Shown: positions 45,214-56,890 of the stretch, one piece after another
Numbering within the stretch: position 1 is the first letter of the stretch
Layout of the letters: each line of letters starts with the position of its first letter
From: Zygnema cylindricum
Taxonomy: Eukaryota; Streptophyta; Zygnematophyceae; Zygnematales; Zygnemataceae
Assembly (NCBI GenBank): GCA_037447655.1
Contig: JBBHKE010002842.1
Location: 62,001-126,000 of the forward strand
Length of the DNA: 64,000 bases
Reading direction: 5' to 3'
Made by a program: the position numbers and the translations under genes
Notes under the pieces: generated by a model
What the model was told of the DNA's origin: nothing
Database searches by the model: none
The model's input: only the letters and a program-made list of their open reading frames with translations

Positions 45214-46734
45214 GGCAGAGAAGGGGAAGAACAGAGGGGGGAGAGAAAGAGGGAGGGAACGGGAGGATAGAAGGTGGAAAGGTCGTGCGAGGAAAAGTGC
45301 TCTAAGAGTGCCCTTGAGGTTAGAGATTCAACAGATCCTAGAGAAGTAAAACCATAAATATTAAGCGATTGAAATTTGAACCCACGGCCGAAGAAAAGTG
45401 GGTCAGTTCTTAGTTGAATACCGGTGATATAAGTCCGGACTAGGTCTTGGCAAGTGGTTGTAAGAGTTTAGAAAGATAAAATCAGTTCACTTTGATGGAA
45501 GCCAGATATCCCCAGATATATTGTGCAAACCCTACAAAAAAAGAGAAGGAGAGGGGTGAAGATTTGAACGAGGGATGTCCACTTTTGGTTTTTATTTTTG
45601 TTCTTGTTTTTGTTTTTGTTTTGGTTTCTGTTTTTGTTTTGGTTTCTGATTTTATTTAAGTTTCAAATTGAACGCTGATGCTGGTTCTCTCTCTGGTCCT
45701 CTCGTTCTGATTCTACTTGTAATTCTGATTTCTTTTTCTGGTTTGCTTTAGTTTTTGTGTTCCAGTTTTGTTAGAGATGATATCTGTTTCCTGTTTTTGT
45801 TTCAAGCTTTGCTTGTCGTCATAATTTTGTGTCTGTTTTTGTTATTTCCATTTTTGTTTCAGTTTCAGTTTGAAGCTTTGTTTGCTTCAGTGTTGACGTG
45901 GTTGCTTTTTGCCTTTTAGTAACAATGGATATACTGATGTTGGACAAATAGTGTTAGAAATCTCATCTTCTAAATAGGGAACAATTATTTCGAATCTAAT
46001 TTTGTTTGAACGAAAACATAACATCCCTATAAAAGCAGTCAATAAGTCTTTGAAAATTTGTGTTCACACTCAGACCAGCCCCGCCAAAACAATTTCAAAA
46101 AAAAAAACTGAAGTTTTAAGCCTAAAAACACATTTAAGGAAATACTCCCTCCCACCCCCCCCTCATGTTAGACACCCTAAATCTCCCCCCTCCATAAATG
46201 AAGCGAAACAAAAAGATTTTACCTCCAGAACAGCTATTCTCAAACATTCTCCTTCACTCAAGAAAACAGAACTTCAAATTCACTCTTCCAATCCGGAAAA
46301 AAAAACAGTATCCCCGAATTTCATTTTTCACCCCCACACTTTACTTTTAACTCCCAAAATTCCAAAAGATAAAAAACAAAAATAAAACTTGATATACACA
46401 CCCCACCAGTCTAAACAAAAAAAAGTAAAAACTCCTAACAAACCCCTAAAAAACCTTTTCCCACCAACAATGTTTATAAGACAATGTTTCTCTTTTTAGC
46501 TTCTCTACGTCCGTACTGCCTTACCTCAATAGATTTCGACGGAACAAAAACGACAAATATCGCCCACAGCTGGGAGAAAAAAAATAGGGGAAAACCTGCA
46601 AGGCAATCAAATTATTCCAATATTTAAGTATTTATCAAATAGTACTGAATGGGAATCAAACTGTTTAGATATTTCTCAAATAACAGAGAAGGGAATCCCT
46701 ACAAACTCTAGCATTGTGAAAGACAAAGAGATCA
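45214..46734. other. intergenic with T/G-rich repeat
   Basis: About 45590-45900 is a degenerate TTTTTGTTTTGGTTTC repeat. About 46000-46390 is A/C-rich with a Lys/Pro/Ser frame that has no motif. No gene is called. Confidence 0.45.
45372..45450 (-). other. tRNA-like sequence (A/B boxes)
   Basis: On the minus strand CACCGGTATTCAACTAAGAAC precedes GTGGGTTCAAATTTC (B box) by about 30 bp. Same general plan as the LTR modules; no surrounding LTR was recognised. Confidence 0.3.
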
Positions 46735-47345
46735 AACACCAACCCTAAGAGTGTGATTCGACAGAGGAAGGTGAAATAAAAACACTAAATAAAATAACGG
46801 AAAATATAAAAAATAAACCCCAAAAAATGTGACAGAAAAAAAACGGTGAATTGTAAGCATAATATTGTGACAGGAAGAGGACTGTGAGAAACAAACCCAA
46901 ACAATGTGAACTAAAGAGGAGAATGGAATATAAAGAAAACGAAAAAAAGAAAGGAGGGAAGGAAGGAGGGAGGACGGCAGAAAAGGAGCGAGGGAGAGAG
47001 AGATGAAGGGAGAAAGGTGAAATACAAACCCTGATGTCAGAAGAAAAGGAATATCAACATTAATAATAGGGCAGAAAAAGAGACGGTAACATGTAAACCC
47101 TGGATAATGGGACAAAAAAGAAGATGGTGAAATACAAACCCTAATAATGTGACAAAAAAGAGGAAAGCACAATATAAACCCTAATAATGGGACAGAAAAG
47201 CAGAAGATGAATTAACAAAACTAACAAATGAGACGTAATAGAGAGCGTTGGAAAAATGACCGCTAATAAGACGAGGGGATGGTGAAAAATAAACCTAATG
47301 ACTGACCAAAAAAAAAAAAAAAACAGAAACCCTAATGGTGTGACA
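46735..47345. repeat. degenerate minisatellite, period about 45-60 bp
   Basis: Ten or so units built on GTGACAGAAAAGAGGATGGTGAAATATAAACCCTAATAAT-like sequence; the words AAACCCTAATAATG and GGTGAAATA recur. Units are clearest at 47090-47210. Overlapping Phe/Ser/Leu-rich frames are artefacts. Confidence 0.75.
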
Positions 47346-47399
47346 GCAAAGATGCAATAACTATCATGATCAGACACAAAAAACAATATGAATGTAAGA

Positions 47400-47580
<181 letters not shown>

Positions 47581-47713
47581 GAGAGAGTGATTGGAGGAGA
47601 GACTCACCGTGACTTCCGACGGTAAAAAAAAACAGGAAAAGAGGGGATGCAGTCAACTTCCGTATTAAGTATTTTAAAATTTATTGGGAGAGAGAGAGAC
47701 GGGCAAAGAGAGG

Positions 47714-47749
<36 letters not shown>

Positions 47750-47855
47750 CCCCGGAGGAGGAGGGCGGGAGGGATGAGGGAGAGGGAGTGATAGGAGAAT
47801 GGGAGAGGGACCCTAAGAGTGGGAGAGGTACAAGTGATTTCTGGAAAGAGGAAAT

Positions 47856-48161
47856 CATAGTTCAAAAGTAGGTGAAAGTAGGCCCATACAATATGCCTAT
47901 TGTATGCAAAACATACAATATGACCTTAAGACCCATATTGTATTCGGACCTATTCGGACCAATTAAAACATTCGGAACAAAAATTGGACCAATTAAAACA
48001 TTCGAACCAAGAAAATTTATTTACACCGTCAGATTCGGAAGATCGGACGGTCTCTCATCAAAGTAGCGATCTAAGAAGATCACATGAAAAGCCCATAACA
48101 CAACTTACGATAAAGGCGCCGACCAAAGGCCTACCATAAAAACGCCTACTTTTGAACTATG
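47856..48161. mobile_element. hAT-like non-autonomous element, family E (306 bp)
   Basis: Perfect 17-bp TIRs CATAGTTCAAAAGTAGG and CCTACTTTTGAACTATG. Exact 8-bp duplication GAGGAAAT at 47848-47855 and 48162-48169. Shares GATCTAAGAAGATCACATG and CCATACAATATGCC with 6993-7598 and 9344-9800. Appears young. Confidence 0.92.
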
Positions 48162-48480
48162 GAGGAAATGACTAACGTCTTTGCCGGCCACAGAATTTCC
48201 GTTACCACGGAAAACAGTAAGAGCAGCCAACATAGGCCGCTGGATATAAACACGCTCACTACCAACCGTCCGATTGTCGGTTAGTCGATAAATATTACGG
48301 AAACTTACATAATTACGAATCTCCTGCATGTGTCCACGATCTTGTCAGTTTCGGAACGCTACGATTCCGCCGCTGATATTTAAACAGACAAATCCAAGCC
48401 ATCGAAATCAGCGTTCTGCAGACGTTTCTGTTTTGCATGTAGCGTAACAGCCATCTTGATCACCGTTAACTCGACCCCGG
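48162..48480 (-). pseudogene. possible gene fragment of unknown function
   Basis: A minus-strand open frame ends inside the family E element and reads YIQRPMLAALTVFRGNGNSVA in its middle, which looks protein-like rather than low-complexity. Upstream on the same strand an ATG opens a short frame (MAVTLHAKQKRL) that soon hits stops. I do not recognise the family. It may be a relic of a gene or of an older transposon into which the hAT element inserted. Confidence 0.25.
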
Positions 48481-48516
48481 TTCAATCATTCTGTTTTTGC
48501 TTTTTCACAAACAGTA

Positions 48517-48780
48517 AACTGCCCATCGTTAGTAGCGTAAAGGATTTATTCGTGTAAATGCGAAAAAATAAGATATAAACGCCACAGTAGTTTGAGACAA
48601 GGGGACGTGGCAGATTGTAGTCCACTCTGCGAAATGGTGTCGTTAACACTATTTTCTTTTTCGTCCTTCTTCTTGTTTTGGTCTTAACTTCGCGTGGGGT
48701 GGCTATTGGGGCACAAGAAACACGATTAAGATGTCAACGTTTCTTAACGCGGGATTGGGAATCTATTAAAACATGAGCAT
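48517..48780. mobile_element. decayed family B-like element
   Basis: Starts AACTGCCCATCGTTAGTAGCG after TA and contains GGGGACGTGGCAGATTGTAGTC, the inverted family B core. No right end was found. Confidence 0.4.
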
Positions 48781-49199
48781 ACGGATAGAGTAATTACATT
48801 TTTAGTGACCTTGGGATAGAGTAATTTCCTTTTTCATGACCCTCCTCCACGATAGTCACCACTTCCTACCTCAACAACCCGTATGCGACGCGTTTTACAT
48901 CTCGGGGGGTGTGGTGAACTCTCTCGCGCAGCTTGATAACTTTGACCTTTCACGCCCTCGTTGACCACAAAGTGAACAGTTAAAGCTCTTTCAACCCTTC
49001 ACACACCGTCACTCGTTGAAGATTTAACCTTTCTTGAATCATGTGGCCCCTTTAAAACCTTTGATCGTAACTGTGATACCTATGTAATGTTTTGATTCCT
49101 TCGTTAAGGTGTCTTCTCATTTGGTTGGGGAACATTTGCCACCCACTATAGTACCACGTTTAGTAGGAACACATTTTGTTGTTGTTTTAACGATCCTCG

Positions 49200-49960
49200 A
49201 TGGTGTCGATGGAGCTCACCCTTTTGTTGCAAGGAAGTCTTATATGGTGTTGTAGCTATATCAATGTATTTACAAGGTTGAGGGGCTTCTTATGTTCAGT
49301 TTAATGTCACGACTCATGATGCTTCTACGACGGTCGTCTATTAATTTTGGTTTACTTTTACCTTACACCCATATTGGGTGGTTTTCCAATTTTACGTTTC
49401 CAATGCTTTCAACATCGTTAATCATAATGCCATCATTCAAAATCTTTCACACGCCCACTCTCCCATCAACCATATTCTCACTTTTGTTCGTGTTTTTCAC
49501 TCTACATCAAACTCTTTATATTATCCAATAAAAGCCCTATTATGTGACATTGCCACTTTGGACTTGTGTTAATCATTTTCTTAAGGATACTCTATTGATT
49601 GAGATGTTCTACGTATGGGCGCCTTTGTTTTGCATAACGCCCTTTGTACTTGACAAACATTTCACCACTCGTCTTTTTTTTCATTTCCTCCGTTTCAAAC
49701 TTTCATGATCGCTTTTTCACGATTCCACATCAACTCGTATATCACGGTATATTTTATTGTATAGAAGAACTTTTCGCTTGTCGATACGCTTCTTTAGCAA
49801 TATTTGTTGGTAATCTCGTTTTTTGTTTTACAACAACCGTAGCGTCACCCGTTTATCTAAGAAGTTGGGCTCATTTGCCATAAATCTCCACATTAAAATA
49901 TATTGTAGACGTTAGTCCTATATTGGCCCACATGGTATTTAACATGGATTCAGGCTTATA
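49200..49960 (+). pseudogene. non-LTR-type reverse transcriptase relic
   Basis: A block near 49379-49440 reads FYVSNAFNIVNHNAIIQNL, which matches the RT core motif where catalytic Asp is followed by x-x-NAFN; here the Asp position is Tyr. Further on, GAFVLHNALCT (about 49619-49651, another frame) resembles the strand after QGDPLG. Frames shift several times and stops are frequent, so this is a dead fragment. The lineage is uncertain. Confidence 0.5.
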
Positions 49961-50689
49961 ATCATTTAAAAAATCGTTAAAATCTACTCGTTCGCTCTCA
50001 ACAATTGAGATTGAGGATGAAGACACTCCATTCTTCTTTCTCATTATCTGTAGTCAATCACTGGTAAAAATAAACGTTGACGATAAGGTCGCTGCAAACG
50101 AATTTAATAATTTGCTTAAGGCGCTCTATACAGGTGAAGCGGGCGGTCAAATTTTATCTTATTTTAAGCGCAAGGTTGGAGCTTAGATTGTTGCTACATC
50201 AATATTTCTCTCGCTTCTTGTAACACCCCTTCCATTTTATTTTGCACTTTGGTTACGTCTCAGATTGTCATACGCGTCACTAGTAATGATGTATTGTTTC
50301 ATTTATGTTCAGTCCATACTAAGTAAGGCGTCCATTTATTCCATTGCTTCGAGATTAGAGAACACACAATAACACACAATATGGTTGAAGGTGCAGTCAT
50401 TGCTGTCGAGCGTGCCCGAGAAACACAAGGGGAGGGCCCGCTGTCCGGAATGGCTGGTCTCGGCGTCCTGCAAAGAACCCACCAATGCGGATGCTTCCCA
50501 TAATAATGATAATGCCCACTGCTGACCCCATCCCTCCCAATAGGCATGCATGATCAGATTGGAGAGGCACAAGGATAGGGAATAGGGATGAGTGCATGGG
50601 AAGGCGAAAAGATCTCCCCTCCCCCTTACTTTCCCCATTAAGCCGGGGAAAGGGGTTGGGTTCTCGGTAATCGGGTCAGTACCCCAAAA

Positions 50690-51286
50690 AGTGAGCGCAA
50701 CCAGATAGAAGGATTATGGCAGTTCCTCTACTGAACAAGACGCACTTTGTTTCGTGCCTAACGGAGGCTGGACGACAAAGTTCGACCGTCTGAAAGATCG
50801 CAGTTCCGTCACCTAGTACTAGCTCCCACCAGCCCTAGTGGAGGGTACATTGTGGATTGCCACGTAGACTTCCGGACTGTCATCTAAATTTTCCAGTTAG
50901 CTGTCTGTAGCAATTCAGTTCAGATTCAGCTAACCAGTGGTTAATTAATTACATTAAGCCAAAGCTTGGCACTTCCGTGTCCTTTTCTTTGTGGTTTGGC
51001 TTATAACTGCGGATCAAATAATAACTTCCGGCCGCGGATCTCGCCGTAGTCAGATGTTTAACTTTTTTCCCCAAGTGTAGTACGGACTATTTGGTCCTCT
51101 GTCAGTTCGATTGCTCTTTCTTGCCGCTCATTGGTTCATAGCATAGTTCTGACTTTTGGACCTGATTTTGGACAAACCTTGATGTATAAGGCGCTTGGGG
51201 CCGAAGGATACAGGTTGCTTTTCAGTACTGTCTCCTGTGAAAACCCTCAAAAATTCCAACAAACCTTCTTTTGGAGAATCTTTGTG
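50690..51286. repeat. left arm of ~600-bp inverted repeat
   Basis: Reverse complement of 51712-52309 with only scattered mismatches (for example AGATAG versus AGCCGG near 50703). Spacer of about 425 bp at 51287-51711. Confidence 0.9.
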
Positions 51287-51711
51287 CAGTTTTACTCTAA
51301 GAAGTCCCCACCAAGGCAAAAGAGACTACAAGTGAGGACACAAATGCACTACCACGTGGACATATAAAAATAAATGGGAATGGCGTTTTCAGATTTAACA
51401 ATATCACCTTGACCACTGAAATAAAATATAAGATAGAAGATATAAAAGATGACGAAGCAAGCTTAACATACCCCGGCAATTTACGATGATAATGGGAGAA
51501 AGGCGAAATCTCTCCTGATGGCAGTGTAAATAGGTATGGTACTCCTTCAACCCTCGGTGTCCGCAGCTCAAAACCGACTAGACTCTTCTCAGTTTCAAGC
51601 AGCGAAAAATCCAAAAATCACCCAAAGGGACGGCAGTGCCAACCGCCAACCCGAACTATGATTCTCAAAATGGACAAATCCAAAACAGAGATGGCAATAG
51701 AGTCAAAACAA

Positions 51712-52309
51712 CACAAAGATTCTCCAAAAGAAGGTTTGTTGGAATTTCTGAGGGTTTTCACAGGAGACAGTAGTGAAAAGCAACCTGTATCCTTCGGCCC
51801 CAAGCGCCTTATACATCAAGGTTTGTCCAAAATCAGGTCCAAAAGTCAGAACTATGCTATGAACCAATGAGCGGCAAGCAAGAGCAATCGAACTGACAGA
51901 GGACCAAATAGTCCGTACTACACTTGGGGCAAAAAGTTAAACATCTGACTACGGCGAGATCCGCGGCCGGAAGTTATTATTTGATCCGCAGTTATAAGCC
52001 AAACCACAAAGAAAAGGACACGGAAGTGCCAAGCTTTGACTTAATGTAATTAATTAACCACTGGTTAGCTGAATCTGAACTGAATTGCTACAGACAGCTA
52101 ACAGCAAAATTTAGATGACAGTCCGGAAGTCTACGTGGCAATCCACAATGTACCCTCCACTAGGGCTGGTGGGAGCTAGTACTAGGTGACGGAACTGCGA
52201 TCTTTCACACGGTCGAACTTTGTCGTCCAGCCTCCGTTAGGCACGAAACAAAGTGCGTCTTGTTCAGTAGAGGAACTGCCATAATCCTTCCGGCTGGTTG
52301 CGCTCACTT
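51712..52309. repeat. right arm of ~600-bp inverted repeat
   Basis: Partner of 50690-51286. This orientation matches the single-copy homologue at about 53910-54500, so it is the ancestral arm. Confidence 0.9.
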
Positions 52310-52397
52310 TTCCGTACTCTGAGAACAGTACGGGTAGGAAGGGTACGGGAATCCTCGGTAATATAGAAGTGTGCCTGAAAAGCACTCGAGCTTGACA

Positions 52398-53162
52398 TTG
52401 TAATGGGTGGGGAAAGAAGATATACCGTCAAGTGTGAGGTGTTTATTATACTCGCGCCACCTTATTTAGGGTTGTACGAGGCCTTCACGTGGACCTTGTT
52501 TTTTAGCACATAACAAAGAAAACATCAAGCAACATAGTTGGAATAAACTTTAGGAGATCTCATGTTTCCTCACTCGCAACATTTAATACTTGTGCAAAGG
52601 ATATGGATGGAAGGGCTTATAAAAATGTGGATACGCACAACGAGACCCAACTAACTCCTTCTTACTAATTGTTTTGGATATTTTTTGACCTTTCACTCAA
52701 ATTTTGACATATTCATTCGCGATCACGCTCAATGTTCTTTTAAAGTTAGATGACTTTGTAGCCCTTCCCTAACTCTCATGTCAACTTTCTCCCACCAACG
52801 TATCATCTTCTCCTTTCAAGGCTCAATGTCATATTCCCTCATATGAAATCAAAGTACACAGACTAACATTAGAGTGTTTGGAGTCAGCATACGTAAATCT
52901 AAGTAAATATAGTTTTTCGTAGTTGGCTTAATGAAAGTCTATGAGCAAACCTAATCAATGCAACCAAACCACTAAGTTTGTTGGTTTGGATTATAGTGAT
53001 TAGGTTTGCTCAAGTTTGTTAACTATATTGTTGGATTTAAAATCCCCAAACTCGCTTCACACGGATGTGGGAAACCTTTACATGTACTAATTTGTGTATT
53101 ATGTCAGTAAAAGATGTACGCCCGTATGCGACTCAATAATATCACGATAAAAGTAGTGATGT
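52398..53162. other. no recognisable feature
   Basis: AT-rich sequence between two LTR-like units. Short words such as TAGTGATTAGGTTTGCTCA recur in inverted form near 52940-53020. No ORF of note. Confidence 0.4.
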
Positions 53163-54580
53163 TGTCGAGCGTGCCAGGGAAACATAAGAGAAGGGCCCAG
53201 AGCCCAGAGTAGTCAGCATCGGAGTCCTGCAAATGCCTTTCAGAGGCGCGTGCTTCCCGTGATAGTGACCATGCCCATTTCTGCCACCAAATCCCTCGGA
53301 GAGATGCATGCAAAACCAAAGGGACAAGGGAGCTTGCATGGGAAAGGAAGGTGAGGGGAAACGAAAAGATAACCTACCCCCCTCTAAGGCTGATATCCCA
53401 ATAGTGTTGGTCCGCTGAAAGTCTAACAAAGATTCCCTCAAAACCCACTATTCTGGTCCAAAAGATACTGGCAGTCACCCCCGGTTGAAACGCAACCGAA
53501 GCCCAAAAAGGACTACCGAAGAGAGAACAAAGGCACTTCCACGTAGAATAACAAAAAATAAAAGAATAATAAGCTGTTCAGAATTAACAATATCACCTTA
53601 CCCTAGAAAAAAATAGAGGATAAATATAAGATTCAGAATAATAGTAAGCGAGCAGAACATACCCCCAAAAGCAACGCTGAGAATCAGAGGAGACGAAATC
53701 TCTCTCGAAGTCACCGAAACAGGTAATGTCCTCTTTAACTCCTCGGTTTCTGGAATCCGGAACCGGCAAGACCCCTCTCAGTATCAAACAGCCACAAGTC
53801 CCAAACCGCCTCAAAAATAAAGATAGTGCTAATTACCCAACAGAACTACGATTTCCACAAGGACAAAGGCAAACCCAGATGGCAATAGGATCACAATCAC
53901 ACAACAAACAAAGGTTCTCCAAAAGGAGTTTGCTTGAATTTTCTAAGGGTTTTCTCAGGAGACAGTACTGAAAAGCAACATGTCTCCTTCGGCCCCAAGT
54001 GCCTTATACATCAAAGTTTGTCCAAAAATCAAAGCAAGGCTATCAACCAAACAGCTACAAGCGATGGTAACAGAATTGAAATAGGACAAATTGACCCGTA
54101 TTACATTTGAGGCAAAAATTTATGCTTTTGATGACGGCTAGATTCGCGACCGGGAGTTATTATTACTTCCACTATGATTAGACAAAGTACTGAAAAGGGC
54201 ACGAATGTACCAGACTTTGACGTAAGGTAATTAATGGAATATAAGTGAGCTGAGTCTAAACTGAATTCCTACAGACAGCTAACAGTATAATCTAGACGAC
54301 AATCCGAAAAGTTACGTGGCAATCCACAATGTACCCCCCTTTAGGGCTGGTAGTAACTGGTCCAATGTAACGAAATTGAAGTCTTTGAGACTGTAGAACT
54401 TGGTCGTCCAGCCTCCGTTAGGCGCGAAATAAAGTGTGTTCCGCTTAGTTTAGAAAATACAACGATTTCGTTTGGTTGGGTGCACTCACTCTTACGTACT
54501 CTGATAACACTACAGGTGGGAAAGGGCCCGGAAATTCTTGGTGATATTAAGGTGTGCCTAAAACGCACACGAGCTTGACA
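53163..54580. mobile_element. LTR-like unit (1418 bp)
   Basis: TGTCGAGCGTGCC...GAGCTTGACA, with TG...CA ends. Flanks GATGT and GCTGT match 4 of 5, a possible aged TSD. No ORF. It is the non-rearranged form of 50404-52397. Confidence 0.6.
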
Positions 54581-54582
54581 GC

Positions 54583-54835
54583 TGTCGAGCGTGCCAAGGA
54601 AACATAAGAGAAGGGCCCAGAGCTCGGAGTAGTCAACATCAAAGTCCTACATACGCCCTTCAGAGGCGCGTGCTTCCTGTGATAGTGACCATGCCTATTT
54701 GTGCCACAAAATCCCTTAGAGAGATGCATGCAAAACCAAAGGGACAAGGGAGCTTGCATGGGAAAGGAAGGTGAGGGGAGATGAAAAGATACCCTACCCC
54801 CCTCTAGGGCTGATATCCAAATCCCCCCCCCCCTC
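54583..54835. mobile_element. truncated LTR-like fragment
   Basis: Starts TGTCGAGCGTGCCAAGG two bases after the previous unit ends and matches its first 240 bp, then breaks at a C-run (54823-54835) before the gypsy pol remnant. The C-run on the plus strand could be the polypurine tract of that minus-strand element. Confidence 0.5.
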
Positions 54836-54839
54836 TTGG

Positions 54840-56260
54840 TCGATCTTGACTAAGACATAAATTTACCCACACAATTCACAGTTCCCACAGAACGAAGGGC
54901 CTTGGGGTTGAGTGTGTGGTTCCCAAGAGCAGGGGGTACAGTTGTATGTAGCATTGGCTGCATTTGTCACAGACCAAGACAGGTTCTGGTGCGGAGGACG
55001 GCGTGCAATCTGAGGAGCGTGAAGGAGTGTCAGCAAAATAAATTTGATGGAAAGTGGGTTCGTCTTCGTATCCCCGAAGATTGCAAGGGGCTATATTGAT
55101 CTGATTCTCCTTGATTCTCCGACCATCTTTCCCTTCCAAGGTAAGAACCCCTTTATCAAAAACGTCCACCACTTTCAAAATCACTCTCATTGCTAAAATA
55201 TCCAGAGTGTCTTTTTTCTACTGCATCAGATACACAATGTCTCTCGGCATGAATCTCCGTTGTCGAGGTATATAGTTCCCGCTCCTGCGTTGAGAATACC
55301 ATGACTGATCCCGATGCTATGATGCCTGAAATTCCCCATGGCGAGAGGCATCCCTCAGTGGAACAATTTGGCTCTGTCAACGATCAGTTTCTGGACTGTC
55401 TCCTGGTTATCCATCTCCAGGAGGACAATTGCTCGGGCTGAGGCAGCGCCGGAAGGATGGGATGTCGTCCAAATAAAATCAAGTAAGGGCTATAAGAGTG
55501 GAGTGAGGCTTTCCAACTGAACTTTTATCCCATGGCAATCCACGGTACACGTGTGTCCCACTCCCCTAAATCTCCTTCCATTGCATATTTCCGTAGTGAC
55601 CGCTTCACTGTCTGTAAACACCTTTCAGCCAAATCATCGGCTTGGGTGTAGTCTCCACAAGTAAGTGGATGGTCGATGAGACATTTCTCCAAAAGGGTTG
55701 AGAATTCTCTGGCAAATTGAGATATTTGATCTGTCACCACCTCCTCATGCCCTCCAAATTGTGACAACACTCTTTGAAGAAAGTCATCTGCGACGGCTTT
55801 GGATTCCTTCCGTGGCAAGTCTACCAATTCTATCCACTTGGAAAAATGTTTTATCATGACCTGAACAAAGCAGTTCCCCCGTCTACTGGTTGGAAGGGGA
55901 ACCAAAAGATCCAAAGACCATCGATAAAACATCCCTCGATGGGAAACGAATAAAAGCTTTGTCCCCCCCTTCTTGTCAAAAGCTGCCTTCACTCAATCGC
56001 GAAGGTGCATATGTGTACAATCCGGTTAACTTGGGCCCGCAACCTGTGCCACCAATAAGATCTGGTGACCAAAGATGTGGTCCGTTTTTGGCCAAAGTGA
56101 CCACATTGCTGATGAAGTCTGAAGATTAATGTTTCTCGATCTAAGGGAGGGGGAACCCCTTTCCTAGTCCCGTTAGCCCATTTTCGGAGCAAAATTCCTC
56201 TTTCCTTGTCATAGGTTGTTATTCGGGTTAATAGATTTTTAGAGTATTTTCTAGGTTTAA
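54840..56260 (-). pseudogene. Ty3/gypsy integrase and C-terminal pol relic
   Basis: Continuation of the gypsy pol that starts at 60721. Near 56260-55990 it carries the H2C2 zinc-finger region (ILLRKWANGTRKGVPPP, HFGQKRTTSLV, SYWWHRLRAQV). A stop and frame change follow, then the integrase core at 55992-55525 (DLLVPLP, VVTDQISQFAREF, TQADDLAERCLQTVKRSL); the residues expected at the DDE sites are partly preserved. A further frame (55190-54876) has KVVDVFDKGVLTLEGKDGR, a typical C-terminal domain of such pols. Multiple stops make it inactive. Confidence 0.8.
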
Positions 56261-56424
56261 ATATCTTAGTATAAAAGGAAAAGAAAAGGACGGACATCTT
56301 GTCTCCACCTCTTCTCTCTAGCCCCCATACTTGTTATAGTCAGTGAAGGATAGAGAGGGTGGTAGATCCATGGCTGCCTTAGTTCAATAGGCAAATATTT
56401 TTAGTAGGTTACTAAAAATATACC

Positions 56425-56512
56425 TGTTGAACGCGGGATTTGATCCTTGTACCTGTCGTTCGTCAAGTTGGCTGATACCGGTCAGCTTTATCCTATTAGA
56501 CTAGGACCAATG
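56425..56512 (-). other. tRNA-like module in the old copia LTR
   Basis: On the minus strand CTAATAGGATAAAGC (A-box-like) and AAGGATCAAATCCCGCG (B-box-like) are about 45 bp apart, at the LTR position equivalent to 13620-13687 but with an unrelated middle. Confidence 0.45.
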
Positions 56513-56890
56513 TTGAATGCTATAGTATGTGATAGATAAATATTTTTTTAGGAGGGAACAAATTCATTTAATTGAAACTCTATACGACATGCATAGATAT
56601 GGTTTTATAAAGTACGAAGTACGATACTACTTTGAAACGGATACCGCGCTTTTTGTTTCGACAGCGAAACAAATATCGCGCAAGTATTTATAACGGCTAA
56701 GATAGCATTACGAATCAAATCCAACGACGCACATCATCGCTGAAATCCCAAAATAGTCACTTTGGCATTTAGTGACGTGGCATAACCTGGCGCCACGTGG
56801 AGAGATAACATTCGGTCACGGGAATTCTGAGAAACGTACGGACGAGTGGAAAATGGTTACGCGTCCGCTTAATGGCCTTGTCGTACAAAG

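Larger units (their letters stand above)
50404..52397. mobile_element. LTR-like unit with internal inverted duplication (1994 bp)
   Basis: Begins TGTCGAGCGTGCCCGAG and ends CTCGAGCTTGACA, the same ends as 53163-54580. Its first 250 bp and its last 1000 bp align with that unit. The central part is replaced by an inverted copy (50690-51286) of its own 3' portion (51712-52309). No coding sequence. Flanking duplications are not clear. Confidence 0.65.

Noticed and set aside
46002-46385. 127-codon Lys/Pro/Ser frame
   Set aside because: Low complexity in A/C-rich DNA; no motif or splice support.
46735-47345. CRISPR-like spaced repeat
   Set aside because: Units are degenerate, spacers are not unique, and this is a eukaryotic nuclear context; it is a minisatellite.
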